Source: DASQUK01 sp046723645
Lineage (GTDB): Bacteria > Actinomycetota > Acidimicrobiia > Acidimicrobiales > VFJN01
Assembly: GCA_046723645.1 (NCBI GenBank)
Contig: JBKOUY010000166.1
Coordinates: 1-11,580, forward strand
DNA: 11,580 nt
Direction: 5' to 3'
Shown here: positions 1-6,990 of the stretch, piece by piece
How the letters are laid out: each line of letters begins with the position of its first letter
How positions within the stretch are numbered: the first letter of the stretch is position 1
Position numbers and translations under genes: made by a program
The notes under the pieces: model-generated
Databases searched by the model: none
The model's input: the letters and a program-made list of their open reading frames with translations, nothing else
What the model was told of the DNA's origin: nothing

Positions 1-1251
1 GTGCGGGACCTCGGGCTCGACCTGGCCGAGGCCCCCGCCGCCGACGAGCTGGCCGCGCTGGTGGCGGGGGCCGACGCCGTGCTGCCCGCCCCCGGGCTGC
101 CGGCGCGCCATCCCGTATTCGCAGCGGCGCGGGCGGCCGGCGTGCCGATCATGTCGGAGTTCGACCTGGCGGCGTGGTGGGACGACCGGCCACTGCTCGC
201 CATCACCGGGACCGACGGCAAGTCGACGGTGACCACGCTGGTGCGGGACATGCTGGTCGCCTCCGGGCTGGCGGCGGTCGCGGTCGGCAACACGCCGGTG
301 CCGCTGGTGGCTGCGATCGACGATCCGGTCACGGACGTATTCGTGGTGGAGGCGTCCTCCTTCCGTCTCGAGCACTCGCAGCGCTTCGCACCCGCCGTGG
401 GGACGTGGCTGAACTTCGCCCCCGACCACCTGGACAGCCATCCCGACATGGCGTCGTACGAGGCGGCCAAGGCCGGCATCTGGCGCGACCAGTCGGCGGG
501 CCAGGTGGCCGTGGGCAACGCCGACGACCCCGTCGTGGCCAGGCACCTGGCGGGGGCCCGGGCGCGGCGGGTGACGTTCGCACTGGCGTCGGCTGCCGAC
601 TTCCGGCTCGCCGGCCCTGCGGCGCCGGGCGGGCGGCTGATCGGCCCGGTCGCCGGCCAGGGCGAGGTCGAGATCGCGCGGGTCGAGGACCTCGCGCGAG
701 CCCTGCCGCACGACATCGCCAACGGGCTGGCGGCGGCGGCGACGGCGCTGGCCGGTGGCGCCAGCGTCGACGGCGTCCGCCGCGGCCTGCGCGAGTTCCG
801 GGGCCTCCCCCACCGAGTCGCGCTGGTGGGGGAGGCTGGAGGGGTGCGGTTCTACGACGACTCGAAGGCGACGACGCCGCACGCAGCGGCGGCCGCCATC
901 GCCGGCTTCGACTCGGTCGTGCTGATCGCCGGTGGCCGCAACAAGGGCCTCGACCTCGGGATGCTTGCCGGCTCGGCGGGCCCGGTTCGGGCCGTGGTGG
1001 CGATCGGGGAGGCGGCAGCCGAGGTGGCGGCGGCCTTCGCCGGCGTTCGCCCGGTGACCCGCGCCGCGTCGATGGACGAGGCGGTCCGGGCGGCCGCCGA
1101 GCTGGCCCGTCCCGGCGACGCCGTGCTGCTCTCCCCGGGCTGCGCCAGCTTCGACTGGTACGGCTCGTACGGGGAGCGGGGTGACGACTTCGCGCGCGCG
1201 GTCCGCGAGGTGGCCGGGGCCGGTGGCGCCCGGGGGCGGGAACCGGCATGA
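1..1251 (+). CDS. murD: UDP-N-acetylmuramoyl-L-alanine--D-glutamate ligase, 5' partial
   Basis: MurD is the cytoplasmic ATP-dependent ligase that adds D-glutamate to UDP-MurNAc-L-Ala. The visible 416 residues carry the Mur ligase signatures: the ATP-binding loop GTDGKST at residues 70-76 (Lys74), NFAPDHLDSHP in the central domain (family NxxxDHLDxH), the FYDDSKATTPHA block at about 284-294 (family NDSKATN), GGRNKGLD, and the C-terminal LLSPGCASFDWYGSYGERG. In E. coli MurD the ATP loop starts near residue 112, so roughly 40 N-terminal residues of the UDP-binding domain lie upstream. The GTG at base 1 is therefore just an in-frame codon and not the real start. The stop overlaps the ftsW start as ATGA, which suggests translational coupling. 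The family assignment is secure. Variants such as DDSK for NDSK and ATT for ATN are within plausible family variation. Confidence 0.96.
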   Translation: MRDLGLDLAEAPAADELAALVAGADAVLPAPGLPARHPVFAAARAAGVPIMSEFDLAAWWDDRPLLAITGTDGKSTVTTLVRDMLVASGLAAVAVGNTPVPLVAAIDDPVTDVFVVEASSFRLEHSQRFAPAVGTWLNFAPDHLDSHPDMASYEAAKAGIWRDQSAGQVAVGNADDPVVARHLAGARARRVTFALASAADFRLAGPAAPGGRLIGPVAGQGEVEIARVEDLARALPHDIANGLAAAATALAGGASVDGVRRGLREFRGLPHRVALVGEAGGVRFYDDSKATTPHAAAAAIAGFDSVVLIAGGRNKGLDLGMLAGSAGPVRAVVAIGEAAAEVAAAFAGVRPVTRAASMDEAVRAAAELARPGDAVLLSPGCASFDWYGSYGERGDDFARAVREVAGAGGARGREPA

Positions 1252-2465
1252 GCACCACCGTCCGCGAGCGGGGCCGGGACGGCGCCGGAGCGCGGCGGCG
1301 CCACCCCGCGACCCGGCCGCCGCGCGTGAGCGTCACAGGCTCGGGGATGTTCCTGGCCCTGGCGTTCCTGATCGCCGTGTTCAACCTGCTGGGCCTCGTG
1401 ATGGTGATGTCGGCGTCGTCGGTCATCGCCCGCGACGAGTACGGGTCCTCGTGGTACTTCGTCACCCGACAGGCGGCCTGGGCGTCCGTGGGCGCCGTCG
1501 CCCTGGTGCTGGTCGCCCGCACCGACTACCACCGTTGGCGCCGGCACGCCACGCCACTGCTGCTGGTGGCGCTCGGCTTCCTGCTGATCGTGCTGGTTCC
1601 CGGCGTGGGGGTCGGCGCCAACGGCGCTACCCGCTGGATCGGCGTGGGCTCGCTCACCTTCCAGCCCGCCGAGCTCGCCAAGTTCGCGCTGCTGGTCTGG
1701 GTGGCCGACCTGCTGGCGCGCCGCGCCGCGCTGATGCGCAACTCGCGGGCCACGCTGCGGCCGGTCATCGTCGTGCTGGCCGTCATGGCGACATTGCTGA
1801 TGCTGCAGCCCAACCTGGGCACCGCCATCGTGCTGGCCGCCATCGCACTGACGCTGTGCTTCGTGGCCGGGTCGCCGGTCGGCCCCCTGGCGACGTGGGC
1901 GACGCTGGGCATCGGCGCCGCCACCGCGCTCGCCCTCGCCGCGCCCTACCGGCGGACCCGGATCCTCACGTTCCTCGACCCCTGGGCAGACCCCATGGAC
2001 AAGGGCTACCAGAACATCCAGGCGCTGGTGGGCGTGGCGTCGGGAGGCTTCTTCGGCCGCGGGCTGGGCGCCAGCCGGGCCAAGTGGGGGTTCCTGCCCT
2101 ACGCCCACACCGACTTCATCTTCGCCATCATCGGCGAGGAGCTCGGCCTGGTGGGCGCGGCCGTCGTGGTCGGATTGTTCGTGCTGCTGGTGATCATCGG
2201 CGTCCGCGTGGCGCTGCATGCTCCCGACCGGTTCGGCCTGCTGCTGGCGATGGGCGTGACGTCTTGGTTCGGCGTTCAGGCCTTCGTCAACATCGGTGCC
2301 GTGATCGGCATCCTCCCCATCACCGGCGTCCCGCTCCCGTTCGTCAGCGCCGGCGGCTCGTCGCTCCTGTTCACGATGGCCGCGGGCGGGCTGCTGCTGT
2401 CGGTTGCGCGGCAGGCGCGGGCCACCAGCCTGCCGCCGCGCGCCCCGGCCTCGGGTCAGCGCTGA
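1248..2465 (+). CDS. ftsW: Septal peptidoglycan glycosyltransferase FtsW (SEDS family)
   Basis: FtsW is the multi-pass membrane glycosyltransferase that polymerises lipid II at the division septum together with a class B penicillin-binding protein. The 405-residue product has a basic cytoplasmic N-terminus of about 30 residues, then a chain of hydrophobic segments typical of the ten-helix SEDS fold. Family blocks are clear: GANGATRWIGVGSLTFQPAELAK, QPNLGTA, DPWADPMDKGYQNIQ, GRGLGASRAKWGFLPYAHTDF (His287-Thr288-Asp289, the conserved extracellular Asp region thought to be catalytic) and the C-terminal GVPLPFVSAGGSS. The start is the ATG inside the murD stop (ATGA), preceded by a G-rich sequence that can act as a binding site. 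FtsW rather than RodA is inferred from its place between murD and murG. RodA has the same fold and cannot be excluded from sequence alone. Confidence 0.95.
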   Translation: MSTTVRERGRDGAGARRRHPATRPPRVSVTGSGMFLALAFLIAVFNLLGLVMVMSASSVIARDEYGSSWYFVTRQAAWASVGAVALVLVARTDYHRWRRHATPLLLVALGFLLIVLVPGVGVGANGATRWIGVGSLTFQPAELAKFALLVWVADLLARRAALMRNSRATLRPVIVVLAVMATLLMLQPNLGTAIVLAAIALTLCFVAGSPVGPLATWATLGIGAATALALAAPYRRTRILTFLDPWADPMDKGYQNIQALVGVASGGFFGRGLGASRAKWGFLPYAHTDFIFAIIGEELGLVGAAVVVGLFVLLVIIGVRVALHAPDRFGLLLAMGVTSWFGVQAFVNIGAVIGILPITGVPLPFVSAGGSSLLFTMAAGGLLLSVARQARATSLPPRAPASGQR

Positions 2466-3598
2466 TGCGACGCGGTCGCCACGTCCAGGAGTGCTTCTCG
2501 CTGATCGCGGGGGGCGGCACCGCCGGCCACGTGCAGCCCGCCGTCGCCGTCGCCCGCGCGCTGGTCGCCCGGGGGCACCCCCGGGCGTCGATCGAGCTCG
2601 TGGGCAGCGAGCGCGGCATCGAGGCGCGGCTGGTGCCGGCGGCGGGGTTCGAGCTGACCACCCTTCCCGGTCGGGGCTTCGAGCGCCGGCTGAGCCTGCG
2701 GAACGTGCGCTCCGCGTTCTCGCTGCTGGTGGCCTTCGGCCGCGCGTGGCGCCTCGTGGGCCGCCGCAAGCCCCGGGTGGTCGTGTCGGTCGGCGGCTAC
2801 GCCAGCGTGCCCTGCGCGCTCGCCGCCGTCCTGCGGCGGGTGCCGATCGTGGTCGCAGAGCAGAACGCCGCCCCGGGGGCCGCCAACCGGCTCGTCGCCC
2901 GGTTCGCCAAGGCCTGTGCGGTGTCGTTCGAGGGCACGCCCCTGCCCCGGGCAGTGGTGACCGGTAATCCCGTGCGGCCCGAGGTGCTGGCCATCGACCG
3001 GGCTCGCGACGCGGTGGCCGCCCGGACCAAGCTCGACGTCGAACCCGACCGGCGGATGGTGCTCGTCTTCGGGGGATCGCTGGGCGCCCTGCGGATCAAC
3101 CGGGCCGCGCTCGACGCCGCGCGGCGCTGGGCGGCGCGCGGCGACCTCCACCTGCGCCACGTGATCGGGACCCGTGACTGGGCGGAGATCACCGGGGACG
3201 GCCCGCCCGTTCCACCGGACGGCCCGCTTCGGTACCAGGCCGTGGAGTACGACGACGACATGCCGACGTCGCTGGCGGCCGCCGACATCGCGGTTTGTCG
3301 CTCGGGCGCCAGCACGAGCTTCGAGCTGCTGGCCGTCGGCCTGCCGGCCGTGCTGGTGCCGTCCCCGTTCGTGACTGCCGACCACCAGACGGCCAACGCC
3401 CGTCACATCGAACGCGCCGGCGCGGCGGTCGTCGTGCCGGACGCCGAGCTCGACGGCGAGCGCCTGGCGGCCGAGGTCGACGCCCTGCTCGCCGATCCCG
3501 CCCGACTCGGGCAGATGGCGTCCGCGGGGCGGGCGGCGGCACGGCCCGACGCCGCCGATGCCATCGCCGCGCTGGTCGAGGAGCACGCGCGTGCCTGA
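2465..3598 (+). CDS. murG: UDP-GlcNAc--lipid I GlcNAc transferase MurG
   Basis: MurG transfers GlcNAc from UDP-GlcNAc to lipid I at the inner face of the membrane, making lipid II for the FtsW step. The 377-residue product is of normal family length. It has the N-terminal glycine loop GGGTAGHVQP at about residues 16-25 (His22), the hydrophobic SVGGYASVP and EQNAAPGAANR blocks, the second-domain loop FGGSLGA around 202-208, and the UDP-GlcNAc site with RSGAST at 279-284, Glu287, and DHQTAN at 306-311. The start is the ATG that shares one base with the ftsW stop (TGATG). No strong Shine-Dalgarno sequence precedes it, so it probably depends on re-initiation by ribosomes leaving ftsW. An open frame continues upstream in the same phase inside ftsW, but it shows no family sequence and is a shadow of high GC. 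Confidence 0.96.
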   Translation: MRRGRHVQECFSLIAGGGTAGHVQPAVAVARALVARGHPRASIELVGSERGIEARLVPAAGFELTTLPGRGFERRLSLRNVRSAFSLLVAFGRAWRLVGRRKPRVVVSVGGYASVPCALAAVLRRVPIVVAEQNAAPGAANRLVARFAKACAVSFEGTPLPRAVVTGNPVRPEVLAIDRARDAVAARTKLDVEPDRRMVLVFGGSLGALRINRAALDAARRWAARGDLHLRHVIGTRDWAEITGDGPPVPPDGPLRYQAVEYDDDMPTSLAAADIAVCRSGASTSFELLAVGLPAVLVPSPFVTADHQTANARHIERAGAAVVVPDAELDGERLAAEVDALLADPARLGQMASAGRAAARPDAADAIAALVEEHARA

Positions 3599-5021
3599 GC
3601 GACCGCCGGCCGCGGGGGAGCCGGGCCGCTCGGAGCTCGACCTTGGCCGACCCCGCCGTCTGCACGTCTGCAACGTCGCCGGCGCGGGGATGAGCGCCGT
3701 CGCCACGTTGCTGGTGGAGATGGGGCACCGCGTCAGCGGGCACGACCCGGCGGAGGCGACGCCGTTCCTCCCAATGCTTGTCGATCGCGGCGTCTCCGTG
3801 ACCACCGGGCCGGAGCCACCGGCGCTCGACGAGGACGTCGAGGCGGTGATCGTGTCCACCGCCACCCCGCCCGACGACGCGGACGTCGTCGCCGCCCGGA
3901 CCCGCGGCGTCCCGGTGCTCCACCGCTCGGCAGCCCTCGGGGCGATCTGCGCGCAGCGGACCACCGTCGCGGTCGCCGGCACTCACGGCAAGACCACAAC
4001 GTCGGCGCTGCTGGCCACGATCCTCGCCGGCTCGGGTCTCGAGCCGGGCTACGTGGTGGGTGCGATCATCCCGCAGTTCGGTCGCAGCGCCGCGTGGGGC
4101 GGCGGGGGCCCGCTGGTGGTCGAGGCCGACGAGAGCGACGGCACCTTCCTCGCCCTCGGGGCCCACGCCGGGATCGTGAGCAACGTGGAGCCCGACCATC
4201 TGGAGAACTGGGGTGGCGAGGCGGCGCTCCGCCAGGGCTTCGAGCGGTTCGTGGCCGGGCTCGACGGCCCTGCCGTGGTCTGCATCGACGACCCCGGCGC
4301 GGCCGGGCTCGTGCCCCACGCCCGCGAGCCGGTCACGTACGGCAGCGCCGCCGGCGCCGAGTACCGGGTGCGGGACGTCGAGCCCGAGGGATCCGGCGTC
4401 CGCTTCGTCCTCGACCATGCGCCGTCCGGCGAGAGCGTCGGCGTCGTCGTTCCCGCCGCGCCCGGCGTGCACAACGCGGCCAACGCCGCCGGGTCACTGG
4501 CCGCTGCCCATCGCCTGGGTGTGCCGCTCGCCCAGGGGTCGGCGGCGCTGGCCGGGTTCCAGGGAGTGGCGCGGCGCTTCGAGCGCCGCGGCGAGGCCAA
4601 GGGCGTGACGGTGGTCGACGACTACGCCCATCTGCCGACGGAGGTGGCCGCGGCGCTGGCGGCCGCGGCGACCGGTGGATGGCTGCGGATCGTGGCCGTG
4701 TTCCAGCCCCACCGCTACAGCCGCACCGAGGCCCTGTGGCGGGACTTCGCGCACGCGTTCCGCGACGCCGACCTGCTGGCGATCACGGACGTCTACGCCG
4801 CGGGCGAGGCGCCGCGGCCCGGCGTCTCGGGCAAGCTCGTGGTCGACGCCGTGCTGGAGGCCGACCCGTGGGCCCTCGTCGCATGGCTGCCCCGGCTCGA
4901 CGACGTGCTGGCCTGGCTGCGGGGGGTCCTGCGCCCGGGCGACCTGTGCCTCACCCTGGGGGCAGGCGATCTGACCACGCTGGCACCCCGCATCCTGGCG
5001 ATGCTCGAGGACCGCCGGTGA
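3591..5021 (+). CDS. murC: UDP-N-acetylmuramate--L-alanine ligase MurC
   Basis: MurC is the cytoplasmic ATP-dependent ligase that adds L-alanine to UDP-MurNAc, the first peptide step and the one following MurB. The 476-residue product shows the N-terminal UDP-binding block VAGAGMSAVATLLVEMGHRVSG, the ATP loop GTHGKTT at 130-136 (Lys134), EADESDGTF, VSNVEPDHLENWG, RRFERRGE, DDYAHLPTE at 343-351, and FQPHRYSRTE. The GTG start overlaps the murG stop by eight bases (GTGCCTGA) and has a good GAGGAG sequence seven bases upstream. An earlier in-frame start lies deeper inside murG and would add non-conserved residues. One oddity is that the usual HH of the DDY(G/A)HHPTE motif reads HL (Leu348). The stop overlaps a short open frame as GTGA. 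Confidence 0.96.
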   Translation: MPERPPAAGEPGRSELDLGRPRRLHVCNVAGAGMSAVATLLVEMGHRVSGHDPAEATPFLPMLVDRGVSVTTGPEPPALDEDVEAVIVSTATPPDDADVVAARTRGVPVLHRSAALGAICAQRTTVAVAGTHGKTTTSALLATILAGSGLEPGYVVGAIIPQFGRSAAWGGGGPLVVEADESDGTFLALGAHAGIVSNVEPDHLENWGGEAALRQGFERFVAGLDGPAVVCIDDPGAAGLVPHAREPVTYGSAAGAEYRVRDVEPEGSGVRFVLDHAPSGESVGVVVPAAPGVHNAANAAGSLAAAHRLGVPLAQGSAALAGFQGVARRFERRGEAKGVTVVDDYAHLPTEVAAALAAAATGGWLRIVAVFQPHRYSRTEALWRDFAHAFRDADLLAITDVYAAGEAPRPGVSGKLVVDAVLEADPWALVAWLPRLDDVLAWLRGVLRPGDLCLTLGAGDLTTLAPRILAMLEDRR

Positions 5022-5077
5022 TCGGCGCTCGCCGCCGGACTCGTCGCCCGGCCGGCCCGGGGGCGCTGGGGCGATGA
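5018..5077 (+). CDS. Possible 19-codon coupling ORF between murC and murB
   Basis: An open frame begins with GTG inside the murC stop (GTGA, 5018-5021) and ends with a TGA that overlaps the murB start (ATGA, 5074-5077). The predicted peptide is 19 residues, Arg-, Gly- and Pro-rich, and resembles no family I know. Its value, if any, would be to carry ribosomes from murC to murB, because every other gene pair from murD to ftsQ has directly overlapping stop and start codons. It could equally be chance, since open frames are common at this GC content. Confidence 0.25.
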   Translation: MIGARRRTRRPAGPGALGR

Positions 5078-6030
5078 CGCACTCGGATGCCGCGGTGGCG
5101 AAGGCCGCGGAGCTGCTCGGCGGCCTGGCGAGCCGGGACGTGCCGCTGGGGCCGCTCACCACCTATCGCGTGGGGGGTGCGGCGGCCGTCTTCGTGGAGG
5201 CGTCGTCCGTGGCCGACCTGGACCGGGTGGCCGGCGCCGTGGCCGCGACCGGCCTGGCCACGCTCGTGGTGGGCAAGGGCTCGAACCTGCTGGTGGCGGA
5301 CGCCGGGTTCCCGGGCGTCGCCGTGGTGCTCGGGGCCGCCTTTGCCGAGCTCGCCGTCGACGGCACCCGGGTCGAGGCGGGCGGGGCCGTCGCGCTACCG
5401 GTGGCGGCGCGTCGCACGGTGCGTGCCGGGCTCACCGGCTTCGAGTGGGCCGTCGGGGTGCCGGGGTCGATCGGCGGCGCCGTGCGGATGAACGCCGGCG
5501 GCCACGGGTCCGACATGGCGGCGTCGTTGGTCGAGGCCCGCGTGGTCGACCTGACGGACCCGGGATCGGACACCCTGGTGCCCGCGGCGCAGCTCGAGCT
5601 CGGCTACCGGCGCTCCGCGGTCGCGCCGAGCCAGGTCGTCGTGTCGGCGATCCTGGGGCTGCGACCGGGCGACCGGGCGGCGGGGGAACGCGAGGTCACC
5701 GAGATCGTCGCCTGGCGCCGCGCCAACCAACCCGGCGGCCAGAACGCCGGATCGGTCTTCACCAACCCCCCAGACGACTCGGCCGGCCGGCTGATCGACG
5801 CCGCGGGGTGCAAGGGCCTGCGCCTGGGCTCCGCCGAAGTATCCACCAAGCACGCCAACTTCTTCCAGGCCGACGCCGGCGGGTCGGCGGACGACGTCCG
5901 GGCGCTCATGGAGGTCGTGCGGCGGAGGGTGCGGGAGCACTCCGGGGTCGACCTCCATCCCGAGACCCGCATGGTGGGCTTCGACAACCCTCGACCTCGT
6001 CCTGAACGTCGAGTAGAGGTCGAGGGTTGA
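5074..6030 (+). CDS. murB: UDP-N-acetylenolpyruvoylglucosamine reductase MurB
   Basis: MurB is the cytoplasmic FAD enzyme that uses NADPH to reduce UDP-GlcNAc-enolpyruvate to UDP-MurNAc, the substrate of MurC encoded just upstream. The 318-residue product has GPLTTYRVGGAAA near the N-terminus, the FAD-binding GKGSNLL at 67-73, GVPGSIGGAVRMNAGG with the conserved Arg138, NAGSVFTNP at 224-232 with the proton-donor Ser227, TKHANFF, and LHPETRMVGF with the conserved Glu297. The compact NAGSVFTNP to TKHANFF arrangement fits the shorter MurB class found in many Gram-positive bacteria. ATG 5074 is the first usable start in frame. Only a weak G-rich site precedes it, so coupling is likely. The last 16 codons overlap a strong inverted repeat. 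In Mycobacterium and Streptomyces murB usually lies elsewhere, so its place here is informative. Confidence 0.96.
   Translation: MTHSDAAVAKAAELLGGLASRDVPLGPLTTYRVGGAAAVFVEASSVADLDRVAGAVAATGLATLVVGKGSNLLVADAGFPGVAVVLGAAFAELAVDGTRVEAGGAVALPVAARRTVRAGLTGFEWAVGVPGSIGGAVRMNAGGHGSDMAASLVEARVVDLTDPGSDTLVPAAQLELGYRRSAVAPSQVVVSAILGLRPGDRAAGEREVTEIVAWRRANQPGGQNAGSVFTNPPDDSAGRLIDAAGCKGLRLGSAEVSTKHANFFQADAGGSADDVRALMEVVRRRVREHSGVDLHPETRMVGFDNPRPRPERRVEVEG
5985..6029 (+). promoter_or_regulatory. Perfect 14-bp inverted repeat covering the ftsQ RBS and start
   Basis: The left arm (5985-5998, CAACCCTCGACCTC) and the right arm (6016-6029, GAGGTCGAGGGTTG) are exact reverse complements separated by 17 bases. 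In RNA this would be a stable GC-rich hairpin. No T-tract follows, so it does not look like an intrinsic terminator. The right arm holds most of the AGAGG ribosome binding site (6015-6019) and the whole TTG start of ftsQ (6027-6029), so the folded form should block ftsQ translation unless a ribosome finishing murB opens it. It could alternatively be a DNA operator. Confidence 0.7.
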
Positions 6031-6815
6031 GGGGGACGGCGAAGGCGGGCTCGCCGGTCGGGGTGCATCCCCGGATGCGGTCGCGCCGCATCGCCGTGCG
6101 CCGTGACCAGGGGAAACGCCGGCTCAAGCGCGCGGCGATCGCGCTCGGCGTGGTCGCCGCGCTGGTGGCCGCCGCGGCCGCCACCCAGACGGCGCTACTC
6201 GACGTCGACCGGGTGCGGGTCGACGGAGTCGCCCACACGTCCGCCGGCGACGTGCGACGGGTCGCCCGGATCGGGGTCGGCGACGCCATGATCGCCGTCG
6301 ACGCCGATGGGGTGGCCGCCCGGATCGAGGACCTGCCCTGGGTGGCGCAGGCGAAGGTCGCCCGGCGCTGGCCGGGGACGATCGAGGTCCATGTGACCGA
6401 GCGCCAGCCCCTGGCGACGGTCGGCCTGAGCGAGGGCCGGGTGGCCTTGGTCGACGGCGACGGGCGGGTCCTCGAGGTCACCGACGGTCCACCACCCTCC
6501 GGCCTCCCGGAGGTCACCGGCGTCAGCGGCCGCGTGGCCGCGGGCGACCGGCTGGGCCGCGCGCCGCGGGACGCCTTGGCCGTCCTGCGCGCGCTGGGTG
6601 AGCGCGTGCCCGGAGTGGTGACCGCGGTCTCGGCTGACCTCGACGCGGCCCTGGTCTCCGGCGGCGAGATTCGCTTCGGGAGCACCGCCGACCTCGACGA
6701 CAAGATCGTCGCCGTCGAGACGGTCCTCACTCAGGTCGACACGGCCTGCCTCGAGCTGCTCGATGTCCGAGTTCCGGGAAGTCCGGCCTTGACCCGTCAC
6801 CAGAGGTGTTCGTAG
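6027..6815 (+). CDS. ftsQ: Cell division protein FtsQ/DivIB
   Basis: FtsQ is a single-pass membrane protein of the divisome that links FtsL/FtsB-type partners with the FtsW synthase complex. The 262-residue product has a basic cytoplasmic N-terminus, one membrane segment at about 36-57, then a POTRA domain from about 58 to 127 (LDVDRVRVDGVAHTSAGDVRR, DLPWVAQAKVARRWPGTIEVHVTERQPLA) and a C-terminal beta domain. I chose TTG 6027 because AGAGG lies seven bases upstream and the TTGA overlap with the murB stop matches the style of the cluster. GTG 6063 or ATG 6075 would shorten only the cytoplasmic tail and lack a good binding site. The TTG start within a hairpin suggests low or coupled expression. 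The stop codon lies inside the proposed ftsZ promoter. Sequence identity is low across this family, but the domain order and the neighbours make the call firm. Confidence 0.92.
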   Translation: MRGTAKAGSPVGVHPRMRSRRIAVRRDQGKRRLKRAAIALGVVAALVAAAAATQTALLDVDRVRVDGVAHTSAGDVRRVARIGVGDAMIAVDADGVAARIEDLPWVAQAKVARRWPGTIEVHVTERQPLATVGLSEGRVALVDGDGRVLEVTDGPPPSGLPEVTGVSGRVAAGDRLGRAPRDALAVLRALGERVPGVVTAVSADLDAALVSGGEIRFGSTADLDDKIVAVETVLTQVDTACLELLDVRVPGSPALTRHQRCS

Positions 6816-6818
6816 GCT
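6789..6818 (+). promoter_or_regulatory. Probable sigma70-type promoter for ftsZ
   Basis: TTGACC (6789-6794) and TAGGCT (6813-6818) are separated by 18 bases and match the -35 and -10 consensus of the housekeeping sigma factor. The -10 overlaps the ftsQ stop codon. Transcription would begin near 6825, giving a leader of about 165 bases before ftsZ. A separate ftsZ promoter at the 3' end of ftsQ fits the need for more FtsZ than FtsQ. No experimental support is visible. Confidence 0.5.
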
Positions 6819-6851
6819 GCGAGAACAACCAGAGGTTTAGGAAAAGTATCG

Positions 6852-6980
6852 ACCTCCACTTGAGGCTGAGGCCGGTGCCGGTGGGGCTGCGGGCCTTTGG
6901 TACTTTCTCTAACCCTGCTCGGGAGCAATGGCGGTCTCGAGCCGGACAAATTCTCCCCGGTAACCCTCGAAGGTGGAGGT
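6852..6980 (+). promoter_or_regulatory. ftsZ leader with anti-Shine-Dalgarno pairing
   Basis: Bases 6852-6861 (ACCTCCACTT) can pair with 6971-6980 (AGGTGGAGGT), eight Watson-Crick pairs plus a G-U and an A-U pair, which would bury the ftsZ ribosome binding site. The same upstream element can instead form a local stem, CCTC (6853-6856) with GAGG (6862-6865). The two folds are mutually exclusive, as in a translational switch. The sequence between them (6866-6970) shows a short near-palindrome at 6916-6927 and two TAACCCT copies (6910 and 6961), but I recognise no known riboswitch. Confidence 0.35.
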
Positions 6981-6990
6981 GGGACGACCC

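Noticed and set aside
1181..2464. Upstream extension of the murG frame through ftsW
   Set aside because: The extension would be Arg/Pro-rich with no similarity to any family, and MurG's conserved start lies just after ATG 2465. It is not a fusion protein.
2456..3982. Minus-strand frame of 508 codons opposite murG and murC
   Set aside because: Same reasoning: it is a shadow of two clear Mur genes, with no recognisable domains.
6916..6927. TGCTCGGGAGCA near-palindrome in the ftsZ leader
   Set aside because: Arms are only five bases with a two-base centre, too short to stand as an operator or hairpin by itself.
6910..6967. Two TAACCCT copies in the ftsZ leader as a regulatory direct repeat
   Set aside because: Seven bases is too short to separate from chance without comparative data.
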